Part shown: positions 15,840-25,555 of the stretch, one piece after another
Numbering within the stretch: position 1 is the first letter of the stretch
Layout of the letters: each line of letters starts with the position of its first letter
Assembly: GCA_028065135.1 (NCBI GenBank)
Contig: JAPTWR010000061.1
Span: 1-29,861, forward strand
DNA: 29,861 nt
Source: Acidithiobacillus sp.
GTDB taxonomy: Bacteria > Pseudomonadota > Gammaproteobacteria > Acidithiobacillales > Acidithiobacillaceae
Direction: 5' to 3'
Notes under the pieces: generated by a model
What the model was told of the DNA's origin: nothing
Databases searched by the model: none
Seen by the model: only the letters and a program-made list of their open reading frames with translations
Program-made: the position numbers and the translations under genes

Positions 15840-17603
15840 ATGAAGCAGTTTAACGGCGCATTTTTCCGTGACCTATGGCAGATGACCAAGCCTTATTGGT
15901 GGCACTCCGAGGAGCGCTGGATGGCACGCGGGGTGTTTGCCTGCATTATCCTGCTCAACCTGTTCATGGTCTTTATTTCCTACCGTATTACCGAATGGTA
16001 TGCGGTGTTCTGGAATGCCCTGCAGCGCTTTGCGGTGAATGCCGCCTGGCACCAGATGCTGATTTTTCTCGGGCTGGCCACGTTATATATTGTCGCCGCA
16101 GTTTCCCAGACCTTTTTTACCCAGATGCTGGAGATTCGCTGGCGGCGTTGGCTGACGAAGCATTATCTGGATGCCTGGCTGGCCAAAAGTACCTTCTATC
16201 ACATGCAGGTACTGGGTGATGGCACCGACAACCCGGATCAGCGTATCAGCGAGGATCTGGCCAGTTTCACCGGGCAGACGCTGAATATTGTGATAGGTCT
16301 GCTCAGTTCTGTCACGACCCTTGCCGCCTTTGTGTTCATGCTCTGGAACTTGTCGGCCATGATTACCATTCCCTGGCAGGGCAGTCTTTATACGATTCCG
16401 GGCTATCTGGTCTGGGCAGCGCTCATTTATTCCATCTTCGGCACCATTCTGGCCGCGCTTATTGGGCGGCCGCTCATCAGTCTGAACTTCAACCAGGAGC
16501 GCTTTCAGGCGGATTTCCGTTTCAGTATGATGCGCTTGCGTGAAAACAGCGAGAGTATCGCGCTGTATGGCGGCGAGGCCGAAGAGCACCATCACTTCTT
16601 ACAGCGCTTTGCCAATGTATATGCTAACTATTGGCGGATTATCTGGCGCTCCATGCGCCTGAACTGGTGGGTATCAGGGTATGGTCAGGCCGCCATTATT
16701 TTTCCAATCCTGGTGAGTCTGCCAGCCTATTTTGTGAATAGGGCGATTGGTATCGGTGGGTTACAGCAGATTGCTGCGGCTTTCGGTCAGGTGCAAGGCG
16801 CGTTGTCCTTCATCGTCAGCAGTTACGGCAGCCTCGCCAACTGGCATGCGGTGGTCGATCGGTTGCGTTTTTTTGAGCGGTCTATGGATGAGGTGCGGAT
16901 CATCCGTGAAACCCATTACCAGATTGAACGCAAAGACGGCCCGCGACTGCTCGTGAAAGATCTCAACGTGCGCCTGCCCGATGGCCGGGAGTTGATTCAT
17001 CGTTTGGATATGGATGTGCAGCGTGGGCAGCGTTTGCTGATCATGGGTCCATCCGGCAGCGGAAAAAGCACGCTGGTACGTGCTTTGGCGGGTATTTGGC
17101 CCTTTGGCGAAGGGGTCGTGCAAATGCCCCAGGGCGACCGTCCTCTCTTCCTGCCGCAGAAACCCTACCTGCCATTGGGTACTTTGCGTGATGTGCTGGT
17201 GTATCCCTTCGGAGTGCCGGGGGTCAGCGATGTCCAGTTGCAACAAGTGCTCCATCTGGTCGCTATGGATGCACTGGTCGACAAGTTGGAAGATGCCCGT
17301 TTGTGGTCCCATGTATTGTCTTTGGGTGAACAGCAGCGCTTGGCCTTTGCCCGCATTCTGTTACAGAAGCCCCAGTGGGTGTTTTTGGACGAAGCCAGTT
17401 CCGCACTGGATGAACCAGCAGAGGATGCGCTCTACCATATGCTCGTCGAGGTGCTGCCAGAAACCGCCATCATCAGCGTGGGTCACCGCTCCAGTCTGTT
17501 GCGGCATCATCAGTATTGTTTGCGTCTGCAAGGAGACGGGTGTTGGCACCTGGAGACCGTTGTTCATCCCGTCTCTGGAGGACAAGAGCCGGTACCGATC
17601 TGA
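15840..17603 (+). CDS. SbmA/BacA-like ABC transporter, fused permease and ATPase (YddA type)
   Basis: This 587-residue half-transporter has an N-terminal membrane domain of the SbmA/BacA (ABCD-like) type. WRRWLTKHYLDAWL (about 101-114) and NPDQRISEDL (131-140) are family hallmarks. The C-terminal ATPase has Walker A GPSGSGKST (403-411), signature LSLGEQQR (493-500), Walker B WVFLDE (513-518) and H-loop His549. Relatives move peptides, vitamin B12-like compounds or very-long-chain fatty acyl groups; the substrate and direction cannot be told. The ATG at 15840 has a moderate GAGG site upstream. It is divergent from the DsrE gene. A redoxin gene follows 68 bases downstream, where no terminator is visible. 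Confidence 0.93.
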   Translation: MKQFNGAFFRDLWQMTKPYWWHSEERWMARGVFACIILLNLFMVFISYRITEWYAVFWNALQRFAVNAAWHQMLIFLGLATLYIVAAVSQTFFTQMLEIRWRRWLTKHYLDAWLAKSTFYHMQVLGDGTDNPDQRISEDLASFTGQTLNIVIGLLSSVTTLAAFVFMLWNLSAMITIPWQGSLYTIPGYLVWAALIYSIFGTILAALIGRPLISLNFNQERFQADFRFSMMRLRENSESIALYGGEAEEHHHFLQRFANVYANYWRIIWRSMRLNWWVSGYGQAAIIFPILVSLPAYFVNRAIGIGGLQQIAAAFGQVQGALSFIVSSYGSLANWHAVVDRLRFFERSMDEVRIIRETHYQIERKDGPRLLVKDLNVRLPDGRELIHRLDMDVQRGQRLLIMGPSGSGKSTLVRALAGIWPFGEGVVQMPQGDRPLFLPQKPYLPLGTLRDVLVYPFGVPGVSDVQLQQVLHLVAMDALVDKLEDARLWSHVLSLGEQQRLAFARILLQKPQWVFLDEASSALDEPAEDALYHMLVEVLPETAIISVGHRSSLLRHHQYCLRLQGDGCWHLETVVHPVSGGQEPVPI

Positions 17604-17671
17604 TGCTGGCAGCCGGAAAGAACACCTTGTTTTACTCTTATCCATCCTGCTGATTTTAAAGGAGATGAAAT

Positions 17672-18247
17672 ATGGCCATGACCGCAAAAGATTTGCCGGT
17701 TGGTGGGGCAATGCCCGAATTCTGCCTGCCCATCGGGGGTCAGACAGGACAATGGTGCAGCACGCAGGCGCGGGGCAAGCCTTTGCTGGTGCTTTTTATC
17801 TGTAATCACTGTCCCTATGTAATCCATATCAGTAAGCGTTTAGGCGAGTTGACGACGCAATGGCAGCAGCAGGGCGTGCAGGTGGTGGGTATCAACAGCA
17901 ACGATGCCGTAACTTATCCCGACGATGCTTCGGAAAAAATGCCTGCAGAGGCCCGACGCGCCGGGTATTCCTTCCCTTATTTGTTTGATGGAGAGCAAAG
18001 TGTAGCCAAGGCTTTTAATGCGGTGTGCACGCCTGATCTGTTCCTTTTTGATGCGGCGGGCGCGCTGTTTTATCACGGCCAGTTTGATGCGAGTCGTCCC
18101 AAGAATGATCTGCCGGTGACGGGTGAAGATTTGGCGGCGGCGGTTGCGGCGGTGTTGGCGGGGGCCGAGCCGCCAGCTAAAGTGCTGCCCAGCGTTGGTT
18201 GCAGTATCAAATGGCGGCCGGGTAACGAGCCGGAGGACTGGGTATGA
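17672..18247 (+). CDS. Thioredoxin-fold redoxin (AhpC/TSA-like) with CNHC motif
   Basis: This is a 191-residue cytoplasmic protein without a signal peptide. LVLFICNHCPYV (about 39-50) holds the C-x-x-C pair Cys44/Cys47, typical of a group of peroxiredoxin/ResA-like proteins with CNHCPYV. GVQVVGINSND and AVCTPDLFLFD (with the cis-proline TPD) complete the thioredoxin fold. It probably reduces disulfides or peroxides; its physiological partner is unknown. The ATG at 17672 follows AAGGAG by seven bases. Its stop overlaps the SDR start by ATGA, so the two are co-translated. Confidence 0.92.
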   Translation: MAMTAKDLPVGGAMPEFCLPIGGQTGQWCSTQARGKPLLVLFICNHCPYVIHISKRLGELTTQWQQQGVQVVGINSNDAVTYPDDASEKMPAEARRAGYSFPYLFDGEQSVAKAFNAVCTPDLFLFDAAGALFYHGQFDASRPKNDLPVTGEDLAAAVAAVLAGAEPPAKVLPSVGCSIKWRPGNEPEDWV

Positions 18248-18990
18248 GTGCGCAGGGTCTTTGCGCCGTGGTGACCGGTGCCTCTTCCGGCATCGGGGCG
18301 GCTGCGGCGCGCGCGCTGGCAGCACAGGGATACCGGGTGATTCTTGGTGCCCGGCGCTTGGAGCGTTTGCAGGCGCTGGCGACCGAGTTGGGAGGGGAAG
18401 CTGTTTTTCTGGACGTAAGCGATGCGGCCAGTGTGGCTGAATTTGCGGCTCAGCTACCATCCGGAGTCGATGTGCTGGTCAATAATGCGGGTGGTGCGCT
18501 GGGGCTGGAATTCCTTGCGGACTTAAATGAGGCCCATTGGCAGGAAATGTGGCAGAGCAATGTTCTCGGCCTTGCGCGCATGAGTAAAGCGCTCTATCCC
18601 CATCTGCTGAAAGCATTTTCCGGGGTTGGTCACGTGGTGAATATCGGTAGTGTCGCTGCCCACGAAACCTATGCCGGTGGTGGTGGTTATACGGCCTGTA
18701 AACATGCCGTAAAAGCGCTTACGGAGACTATGCGCGCGGAATGGCTGGGTCAGCCTCTGCGGGTGACGGAAATTGATCCTGGTCTGGTGGAGACGGAATT
18801 TAGTCTCGTGCGCTTCGACGGCGACGCAGAGCGGGCCGCCAGCGTCTATGCCGGCATGAAACCTTTGGTGGCTGCAGATATTGCCGACGCCATCTTATGG
18901 GCGGTGACGCGGCCTGCGTATGTGAATATTGACGAAATTATCATTAAGCCACGGGATCAGGCACGGGTAGGAATGGTGCATCGGCGTTGA
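18244..18990 (+). CDS. Short-chain dehydrogenase/reductase (YdfG-like)
   Basis: This 248-residue classical SDR has the Rossmann cofactor motif TGASSGIG (11-18), NNAG (80-83), and a catalytic set of Asn106, Ser136, Tyr149 and Lys153 (YTACK). The ILGARRLERL segment after strand 2 points to NADP(H). The C-terminal YVNIDEIIIKP resembles YdfG-type 3-hydroxy acid dehydrogenases/malonic semialdehyde reductases, so that is the best guess for substrate class. The start ATG at 18244 overlaps the redoxin stop. Confidence 0.93.
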   Translation: MSAQGLCAVVTGASSGIGAAAARALAAQGYRVILGARRLERLQALATELGGEAVFLDVSDAASVAEFAAQLPSGVDVLVNNAGGALGLEFLADLNEAHWQEMWQSNVLGLARMSKALYPHLLKAFSGVGHVVNIGSVAAHETYAGGGGYTACKHAVKALTETMRAEWLGQPLRVTEIDPGLVETEFSLVRFDGDAERAASVYAGMKPLVAADIADAILWAVTRPAYVNIDEIIIKPRDQARVGMVHRR

Positions 18991-19065
18991 TGCCGGTTTG
19001 CTCCGGATGGAGGGGCTACGTTGGCTTCTCAAGAAGAACCACCTGTGCAGCCCATTCAATGACGA

Positions 19066-19284
19066 TCAGTGGAAAATGGCGTGCAATAAACCAGTGGCCG
19101 ACTGTTGCTTTTTTGCGACAAGGTGGGTGGGGTTATGGCTTTGACGCTGCCGGCGTAGACGCAGCAAGCGCTTTTGCAACTCACGTTTGATGCGTTGCCG
19201 CTCGTGGCCCGCCATGAACGATGCGTAGCTAGGGAAGCTGCGTACCCGGCGTAAGGCGGCCAGAAGATTCGCGGTGCTGTCCAT
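19066..19284 (-). CDS. Orphan small basic protein
   Basis: This is a 72-residue protein rich in Arg and Lys, with a core GHERQRIKRELQKRLLRLRR (about 26-45) that would form a positively charged amphipathic helix. The ATG at 19284 is preceded by GGAG at six bases; a longer frame to 19422 has no comparable site. There is no signal peptide, membrane span or known domain. It is the only plausible gene in the ~540 bases between the SDR gene and lspA. Nucleic-acid or membrane binding is possible from its charge, but the function is unknown. Confidence 0.55.
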   Translation of the reverse strand: MDSTANLLAALRRVRSFPSYASFMAGHERQRIKRELQKRLLRLRRQRQSHNPTHLVAKKQQSATGLLHAIFH

Positions 19285-19529
19285 ATTAGTCTCCGTTGCT
19301 TTGCTCTGATGAATATAAGAGCTATAAGCAATAACCGTGCCAAAAAAATAAGTCATTATAATTATGGGGTAAGTGTTTTCCGGCAGCTCAGCCGAGGGAA
19401 GTTTGTCACATTTAAACGACAATGCTTCGTCGCGCTGCTGCTGCAGTGGAGATTGGTCTAATAACAGGGCTGCTTTTTGCTACTTTGATTGGCGTCGCAA
19501 AAAGCCCCCAGGCCCGCAGCGGTTTTACA
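19285..19529. other. Intergenic stretch between the orphan gene and lspA
   Basis: This AT-richer stretch, especially 19310-19370, probably contains the promoter of the leftward orphan gene (a TTGGCA and a TATATT are seen on the minus strand, but with a 20-base spacing). A weak GC-rich hairpin followed by T on the minus strand near 19500-19515 could end the lspA operon. No gene is supported here. Confidence 0.35.
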
Positions 19530-19988
19530 TCAATGGCGCCGGAAAGCGTCGAGGACCAGTATCACGGCACCGATGGAAATGGCACTGTCGGCGATGTTGA
19601 AGTAGGGCCAGTAGAGGCTACCCCAGTGGGCGCCAATAAAATCGACCACATAGCCCAGGCGGATGCGGTCAATCAGGTTGCCGACTGCGCCGCCGAGAAT
19701 CAGTGCAAGGGATATGGCGGTCCAGGTGGAGCCGGGCTTGAGCCGTCGCAGGATGGCGACGATGACCGCGACCACGAGCAGGGCGATGCCGATGAGCAGC
19801 CAGCGTTGCCAGCCGCCAGCTCCCGCCAGGAAGCTGAAAGCGGCACCGGTATTGTGGATCAGGCGGAAATTGAGCAGGCCCGGAATGATGATAATACCTT
19901 GTCCCACTCGCCAGATGTGGCTCAACCAGAGCTTGACGCCTTGATCCAGCAGAATGACCCCGAGCGATAACCATAAATAACGCAGCAT
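19530..19988 (-). CDS. lspA: Lipoprotein signal peptidase LspA
   Basis: This 152-residue inner-membrane aspartyl protease (signal peptidase II) removes signal peptides from diacylated prolipoproteins. The family motifs are all present: LLDQGVK (Asp15), NTGAAFS (about 46-52), GGAVGNLIDR (99-108), catalytic Asp116 in VVDFI and Asp134 in FNIADS. Four membrane segments are visible. The ATG overlaps the ileS stop (TGATG), the standard ileS-lspA coupling. Confidence 0.98.
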   Translation of the reverse strand: MLRYLWLSLGVILLDQGVKLWLSHIWRVGQGIIIIPGLLNFRLIHNTGAAFSFLAGAGGWQRWLLIGIALLVVAVIVAILRRLKPGSTWTAISLALILGGAVGNLIDRIRLGYVVDFIGAHWGSLYWPYFNIADSAISIGAVILVLDAFRRH

Positions 19989-22801
19989 CAGCAGAACTCC
20001 CGTGTTTCACCGGGTAAGGCGAGATTTTCGACACAGCGGTCGCAAATATCCGGATGCTCGGGATGACGACCCATGTCCGGGCGGCGATGCCAGCAGCGCG
20101 CACACTTTTGGGCGTCACTGGGCCGGACCTGAATGGCGATGCCGGGGATGATATCGCTGCATCCTTCCGGACGTTCTCCATAGGGGCGCAGGGCGCACGC
20201 GGAACTCAGCAGGAAAAAGCGCAGTTCCTCGCCGAGTGGTGCAAGAAACTCATGCCAGTCGCTGTTGGCGTAAAGGGCGATTTCGGCATCCAGACCCGAG
20301 CCAATCTTTTTTTCCTGACGCAGGGGTTCCAGCGTGGCATTGACGGCGTCCCGCAACCGATTGAGCCGCTCCCAACGTACATCCAGTGCTTCACTGTCGG
20401 CAGCTAGTGTAATTTTCGGATATTGCGCAAAAAACACGCTGGGGGACGAGCGATTGCCCATCTCGTTCCAGATTTCTTCAGCGGTGAAGCTCAGGATGGG
20501 GGCCATCCACACCACCATGGCTTCGAGCATCTGCCAGAGTACCGTCTGCGCCGAGCGCCGCGCCCGCGAGGCGGCGGGCGTGGTGTAGAGACGATCCTTG
20601 AGCACATCCAGATAGAGCCCGCCAAGCTCCACTGAGCAGAAGTGATGCAGACGCTGCTGGACGCGGAGGAATTGATACTCGCCATAGGCCGCGCGGATTT
20701 CCTCCTGCAGGAGCGCGGTGTGGGACAGCATCCAGCGGTCCATTTCCAGCAGTTCCGCTGTGGGCAGAGCGTCCGTGGCCGGATTAAAGTCGTGAGTGTT
20801 GCCCAGCATATAGCGGGCCGTATTGCGGATGCGCCGATAGCTGTCGCCCAGTTGCTTGAGGATGGTGTCGGAGATGGGGATCTCGCTGCGGTAGTCTTCC
20901 GAGGCCACCCAGAGGCGCAGTATGTCCGCGCCGTAGCGGTCGATGATCGTCTGCGGAGCTATGACATTGCCCACGGATTTGCTCATCTTCCGACCTTCGC
21001 CGTCGACGGTGAAGCCGTGGGTAAGCACCGCCTTGTAGGGTGCCCGCCCGCGGCTGGCGACGGACTCCAGCAGGGAGGATTGGAACCAGCCGCGATGCTG
21101 ATCGGAGCCTTCCAGATAAAGATCCGCGGGACTGTGCAGTTCGGGGCGTTGCTCCAGTACAAAGGCGTGGGTGGCGCCGGAGTCGAACCAGACGTCGAGA
21201 ATGTCCGTGACCTTATGGAAATGCTCATGGCCGCAGTTACCGCAGTGGGCATCTGCGGCCAGAAAATCGCTGTCCGGCTGGTTGAACCAGGCATCGACCC
21301 CGCCCGTCTCCACCGCCTGGGCGACACGCTCAAAAGTGTCGGTATCGCGCAGGGGTTCGCCGCACTGGGCACAGGAGAAGAGTGCGACGGGTACGCCCCA
21401 GGCCCGTTGCCGGGAGATGCACCAGTCCGGACGCTGGTTGACCATGCCGGCGATGCGGTCTTTGCCCCAGTCGGGAATCCAACGGGTGGCGTCGATGGCC
21501 TCGATAGCTTTCTCGCGCAGGTCATTGGCGCTCATGCTGATGAACCACTGGGGTGTGGCGCGGAAGAGCAGGGGGGTCTTGTGGCGCCAGCAATGGGGAT
21601 AACTGTGGCGGATTTTTTCAAAGTGGAGCAGGGCGTTGCGCGCGCGCAGCAGGGCCGGCACTCGTTCATTGGCTTCCTGCACGGTGATACCTCCCAGACC
21701 CAGGGGCAGATCCTCTTTGAAGCGGCCGTTGCCGAGTAAGGGGCTGTCTACGGGCAGGTGATAGCGCCGGGCCGCTTCATAGTCATCCACGCCGTGGGCG
21801 GGGGCGGTATGTACGCAGCCGGTACCCGCCTCCAGGGTGACATGCTGACCGAGAATGACCGGCACTTCGCGATCCAGGAAGGGATGCCTGAGTTGGAGAC
21901 CCTCCAGCACCGCACCGGCGAACTCCGCCAGCACTTCTGCTTCCGGGTGGCCATAGCGGGCGAGGGTGCTTTCTGTCAGATCCGCGGCGAGGATCAGGTG
22001 TCGCTTGTCGGCGCGCAGCAATACGTAAGTATATTCCGGGTGCAGGGCGACCGCCTGATTGGCGGGCAGGGTCCATGGTGTGGTTGTCCAGATCACCGCG
22101 CTGGCCTCTGCAGGTTCAGCGAGGCCAAGGCGTTGGCTCAGGTCGGCGGCGTCGGCGACGACGAAGGCGACGTCGATGGAAGGATCGCTGCGATCCTGAT
22201 ATTCCACTTCCGCCTCTGCCAGGGCGCTGCCGCAGTCCACACACCAGTGTACCGGCTTGGCACCGCGTACCACCTGGCCCTTCACCGTCAGGCGACCGAG
22301 TTCCCGCAGGATGTTGGCTTCGGCCGTGAAGTGCATGGTCAGATAGGGTTTCTCCCAATCCCCGATAATACCGAGGCGCTCGAAGTCCTGACGTTGTCCG
22401 GCAATCTGGCTTTCCGCATAAGCACGGCAGGCATTGCGGAAGGCCTGGGCGCTGACTTTTTCGCCGGGACGTCCCAACTCTTTTTCTACCTGAATCTCAA
22501 TAGGCAGCCCGTGGCAGTCCCAGCCCGGCACATAAGGTACCCGGAAACCCTCACTCAGCTTGCTCTTGTTGATTATGTCCTTGAGTACTTTATTGACCGC
22601 ATGGCCGATATGAATATTGCCGTTGGCGTAAGGTGGACCATCATGCAGGATGAATGCCGGACTTTCGGCACGCGCTTTTTGCAGCGTTCCGTAGAGGTTA
22701 TGCTCCTGCCAGCGGGCCAAGGTCGCGGGTTCGCGCTCCGGCAGTTTCCCCTGCATGGGGAATTCGGTTTTAGGAAGGTTAAGGGTCTGCTTATAGTCCA
22801 T
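19988..22801 (-). CDS. ileS: Isoleucyl-tRNA synthetase IleS
   Basis: This 937-residue class I aminoacyl-tRNA synthetase charges tRNA-Ile. HIGH is at 64-67 (YANGNIHIGHAVN) and KMSKS at about 600 (GRKMSKSVGN). The editing domain inserts between them (TPWTLPANQAV, and GTGCVHTAPAHG with its conserved HTAPAHG). The C-terminal zinc finger CARCW ... CDRC is complete. Length is the same as E. coli IleS (938). It sits between ribF (two bases upstream) and lspA (one-base overlap). Confidence 0.99.
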   Translation of the reverse strand: MDYKQTLNLPKTEFPMQGKLPEREPATLARWQEHNLYGTLQKARAESPAFILHDGPPYANGNIHIGHAVNKVLKDIINKSKLSEGFRVPYVPGWDCHGLPIEIQVEKELGRPGEKVSAQAFRNACRAYAESQIAGQRQDFERLGIIGDWEKPYLTMHFTAEANILRELGRLTVKGQVVRGAKPVHWCVDCGSALAEAEVEYQDRSDPSIDVAFVVADAADLSQRLGLAEPAEASAVIWTTTPWTLPANQAVALHPEYTYVLLRADKRHLILAADLTESTLARYGHPEAEVLAEFAGAVLEGLQLRHPFLDREVPVILGQHVTLEAGTGCVHTAPAHGVDDYEAARRYHLPVDSPLLGNGRFKEDLPLGLGGITVQEANERVPALLRARNALLHFEKIRHSYPHCWRHKTPLLFRATPQWFISMSANDLREKAIEAIDATRWIPDWGKDRIAGMVNQRPDWCISRQRAWGVPVALFSCAQCGEPLRDTDTFERVAQAVETGGVDAWFNQPDSDFLAADAHCGNCGHEHFHKVTDILDVWFDSGATHAFVLEQRPELHSPADLYLEGSDQHRGWFQSSLLESVASRGRAPYKAVLTHGFTVDGEGRKMSKSVGNVIAPQTIIDRYGADILRLWVASEDYRSEIPISDTILKQLGDSYRRIRNTARYMLGNTHDFNPATDALPTAELLEMDRWMLSHTALLQEEIRAAYGEYQFLRVQQRLHHFCSVELGGLYLDVLKDRLYTTPAASRARRSAQTVLWQMLEAMVVWMAPILSFTAEEIWNEMGNRSSPSVFFAQYPKITLAADSEALDVRWERLNRLRDAVNATLEPLRQEKKIGSGLDAEIALYANSDWHEFLAPLGEELRFFLLSSACALRPYGERPEGCSDIIPGIAIQVRPSDAQKCARCWHRRPDMGRHPEHPDICDRCVENLALPGETREFC

Positions 22802-22803
22802 GA

Positions 22804-23742
22804 TTATTCAGGGTCCTGGGGATGTTCGGCGAAAAAGTTTCGGGTGTTCACGACGTCATTGTCGATGGCGGCCTTAAGGGTGTCGAGGTCAGCATATTTC
22901 TCCTCGTCTCGCAGCTTGTGGTGCAGTTCTACGGAAACCTGCTGTCCATAGAGATCGGGGCTGTCCGCATCCAGGCAGTGAGCCTCCAGTACCATCTGCT
23001 TGCCGCCGACGGTGGGGCGCAGGCCGATACTGATGGCAGCGACCCAGTTTCCTTGTGGGCTCAACAGACGTCCGGCAAAGATGCCTTTGACCGGCACCGG
23101 CCGGCGATTCAAGGGGATGTTGGCGGTGGGAAAGCCCAGTTCCTGACCCAGATGATCGCCATGTACGACGCGGCCGCAGAGGGCGTAGGGACGTCCCAGC
23201 CAGGCCGCTGCCTGTGACAATTTGCCCGCCTGCAAAAAGACGCGGATACCGGTGCTGCTCACCCGTTCACCGTCGAGCAGAAAAGGGGGCTGTTCTTTCA
23301 CCAAAAAGCCATACTCCCGCCCGAAGCGGCGGAGCATGTCCAGATCACCGCGCCGTCCAGCCCCAAAGCGGAAGTCGTGGCCGACGCTCAGCAGTCCGCA
23401 GCGCAATCGTTTGACCAGTATCTGAGTAATGAAATCTTCAGCGGACAGGTTGGCCAATGCCTGATTAAAAGGCAGGCAAGTGATGTTCTGTACCTTGTTT
23501 TGGAGGAGCGCTACCACCTTCTCGCGCAGGCTGCTGAGGCGCGGTGGCGCGTCCGTACCGCGAAAAAACTCTCGGGGGAGGGGCTCGAAAGTGAGGACCG
23601 CCGTCGGTAGCCCGCTTTCCTGCAGAGTCCTCAGTAATGCCTGATGGCCGCGATGCACCCCATCGAAATTACCGATGCTGACCGCCTGGGTTGCATCGGC
23701 GGTATGGGTAATACGGTGATGGAGCGAGGGGAAGGGGTGCAT
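22804..23742 (-). CDS. ribF: Bifunctional riboflavin kinase/FAD synthetase RibF
   Basis: This 312-residue enzyme makes FMN and FAD from riboflavin. The N-terminal FAD-synthetase domain has SIGNFDGVHRGHQ (about 22-34) and VGHDFRFGAGRRGD. The C-terminal riboflavin-kinase domain has LGFPTANIPL and GIFAGRLL. The second ATG (23742, MHPFPSLHHR) is preferred because GAGG precedes it and the length then equals E. coli RibF (~313); the first ATG at 23781 lacks a ribosome-binding site. It is followed by ileS after two bases. Confidence 0.96.
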   Translation of the reverse strand: MHPFPSLHHRITHTADATQAVSIGNFDGVHRGHQALLRTLQESGLPTAVLTFEPLPREFFRGTDAPPRLSSLREKVVALLQNKVQNITCLPFNQALANLSAEDFITQILVKRLRCGLLSVGHDFRFGAGRRGDLDMLRRFGREYGFLVKEQPPFLLDGERVSSTGIRVFLQAGKLSQAAAWLGRPYALCGRVVHGDHLGQELGFPTANIPLNRRPVPVKGIFAGRLLSPQGNWVAAISIGLRPTVGGKQMVLEAHCLDADSPDLYGQQVSVELHHKLRDEEKYADLDTLKAAIDNDVVNTRNFFAEHPQDPE

Positions 23743-24001
23743 GCGCCTCAGTGAATCCGGGTTTGCCAAAAATGCCGTCATCTTAGCGTAAAAATGTGGA
23801 TTACCCTAGATTGCACCAGGGTCCGAACGAGTGTGGCTTAAAGAGCGCGAGCGGCAGGGTATGCCATCGCCCCTCACCGCTTTTCTCCTGCGCCGGAAAC
23901 CGCCCAGTCGGGCTGGTGCTCCGTGCAGGGTAAAGCCCCTGATTTGACCGGGTCGTTGGATGACGAAGACGGTATCGCCATGTCCGTGCAGTCCGTCGGA
24001 A

Positions 24002-25555
24002 TCAGGCACGAGGCGGCCTCTGCCGATACCAGTCGCGCAGTTCGTGAATGCCCAGCCACCAGGCACCCGCCAGATACAATGTGGCGGCGAGGAGTGTCAG
24101 GCTCAGCACGCGCAACAGCCGCTCCCAGAGGGACAGTGATAGCCAAAGCGCTGTGTTGCCGCGCAAAAGCAATAAGACCATGCCTATAACCATCGCTAAT
24201 CCGGCGGATTTCAGCAGAAGCATCGGCCAGCCGGGTTGCGGCTGATACAGTCCGTCGCGACGCAAACGACGCCAGAGTAAAAAGGCGTTGACCAGCGCGG
24301 CGCAGCTCGTCGCGATGGCTAAGCCCAGTTGTTGCAGTGGCCACGCCAGGATAAGACTGATACCCATGTTGACCGCGACACTGATCATCCCGAAACGCAC
24401 CGGCGTGCGGGTATTCTGATGGGCATAAAAGGCCGGTGCGAGCACCCGTGCGGCAATGATCGGCAAGATGCCGAGGCCGTAGCCAATCAGGCTGAGGGTA
24501 CTTTGCCAGGCATCCTCAGCCGTATAGGCCCCATAACGAAACAGGCTGATCAGTAACGGTTGGGCCAGGATGAGCAGACCGACGGTGGCGGGCAGCCCGA
24601 TGAGCCATGTGAGGCGCAAGGCCCAGTCCAGGGTTTTGGGGAATTGCGGCGAGCGCTCTGCCGCCTGTCGTGAGAGCAGCGGAAGCACTACTGTCCCCAG
24701 CGCCACTCCGAAGACGCCCAGAGGAAACTCCACCAGACGATCAGAGTAATACAGATAAGACACCACATTTGCCCCCACCAAGGAAGCGAGAATAGTGTTC
24801 AGAAACAGATTGATCTGTGCTACCGATGCCCCGAATGCCGCCGGTCCCATGAGTCGCAGCACCTTGCCCACGCCGGGATCGCGGCGCCGCAAGCGCGGCC
24901 GGTGCAGATGCCCGACCTGTCTGAGGGTGGGCAGTTGAAACAGCAACTGCAGCACCCCGCCGATGAAAACTCCCCAGGCCACGGCTATAGCGGGTTGTTG
25001 AAGGTGCGGCGCCCAGAAGACCGCCGCTGCGATAATGCTCAGATTCAAAAAGACCGGTGTAAAGGCGGGTACCGTAAAACGTCCGTAGGTGTTCAGCACA
25101 CCACCAGCCAGTGCCACCAGAGAGATGAAAAAGAGGTAGGGAAAGGTGATGCGCAGCAGCTCTACGGTGAGGTGAAATTTGTCCGGGCTGTCCGCAAAAC
25201 CGGGGGCGATGGCATAGACAACGGCACTGGCCCCCAGTATCCCCACGATGGTGACGACTGCCAGGGTGAGGGTCAGCCAGCCTGCTACGTCCGCGACAAA
25301 GGCTCGGGTTTCCTCGACGGAGCGGGTGGCCCGATACTCCCCCAGCACCGGGACGAATGACTGGGAGAAGGCGCCTTCACCGAAGAGACGTCGGAATAAA
25401 TTCGGGATACGGAAGGCGACAAAAAACGCATCGGCTATTGCGCCAGCACCGAAGAGCCGCGCCAGAATCACGTCGCGAGCAAAGCCCAACAGGCGTGACA
25501 GCATGGTATTGCTGCCTATTTTGAGCACGCTGCGCAGGGGGTGGTGGCTGCTCAT
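24002..25555 (-). CDS. murJ: Lipid II flippase MurJ
   Basis: This 517-residue MATE-like/MVF integral membrane protein flips lipid II across the inner membrane for peptidoglycan synthesis. The N-terminus has the family pattern SNTMLSRLLGFARD, followed by ADAFFVAFRIPNLFRRLFGE and GAFSQSFVPVL. About 14 membrane segments follow, ending with a short basic tail. The start MSSHHPLRS is chosen from family alignment in memory; no strong Shine-Dalgarno is seen. The frame stays open upstream to 25741, which would add an unlikely Pro/Arg-rich extension. ribF begins about 260 bases downstream, so they may be separate transcripts. Confidence 0.97.
   Translation of the reverse strand: MSSHHPLRSVLKIGSNTMLSRLLGFARDVILARLFGAGAIADAFFVAFRIPNLFRRLFGEGAFSQSFVPVLGEYRATRSVEETRAFVADVAGWLTLTLAVVTIVGILGASAVVYAIAPGFADSPDKFHLTVELLRITFPYLFFISLVALAGGVLNTYGRFTVPAFTPVFLNLSIIAAAVFWAPHLQQPAIAVAWGVFIGGVLQLLFQLPTLRQVGHLHRPRLRRRDPGVGKVLRLMGPAAFGASVAQINLFLNTILASLVGANVVSYLYYSDRLVEFPLGVFGVALGTVVLPLLSRQAAERSPQFPKTLDWALRLTWLIGLPATVGLLILAQPLLISLFRYGAYTAEDAWQSTLSLIGYGLGILPIIAARVLAPAFYAHQNTRTPVRFGMISVAVNMGISLILAWPLQQLGLAIATSCAALVNAFLLWRRLRRDGLYQPQPGWPMLLLKSAGLAMVIGMVLLLLRGNTALWLSLSLWERLLRVLSLTLLAATLYLAGAWWLGIHELRDWYRQRPPRA

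Noticed and set aside
20642..22951. Long plus-strand open frames (365 and 397 codons) inside ileS and ribF
   Set aside because: They are antisense shadows of complete, conserved genes in GC-rich DNA. They have no ribosome-binding sites and low-complexity composition.
23743..24001. Minus-strand frames between murJ and ribF as a possible extra gene
   Set aside because: No start with a ribosome-binding site, and composition unlike neighbouring genes; treated as intergenic DNA with nothing recognisable.
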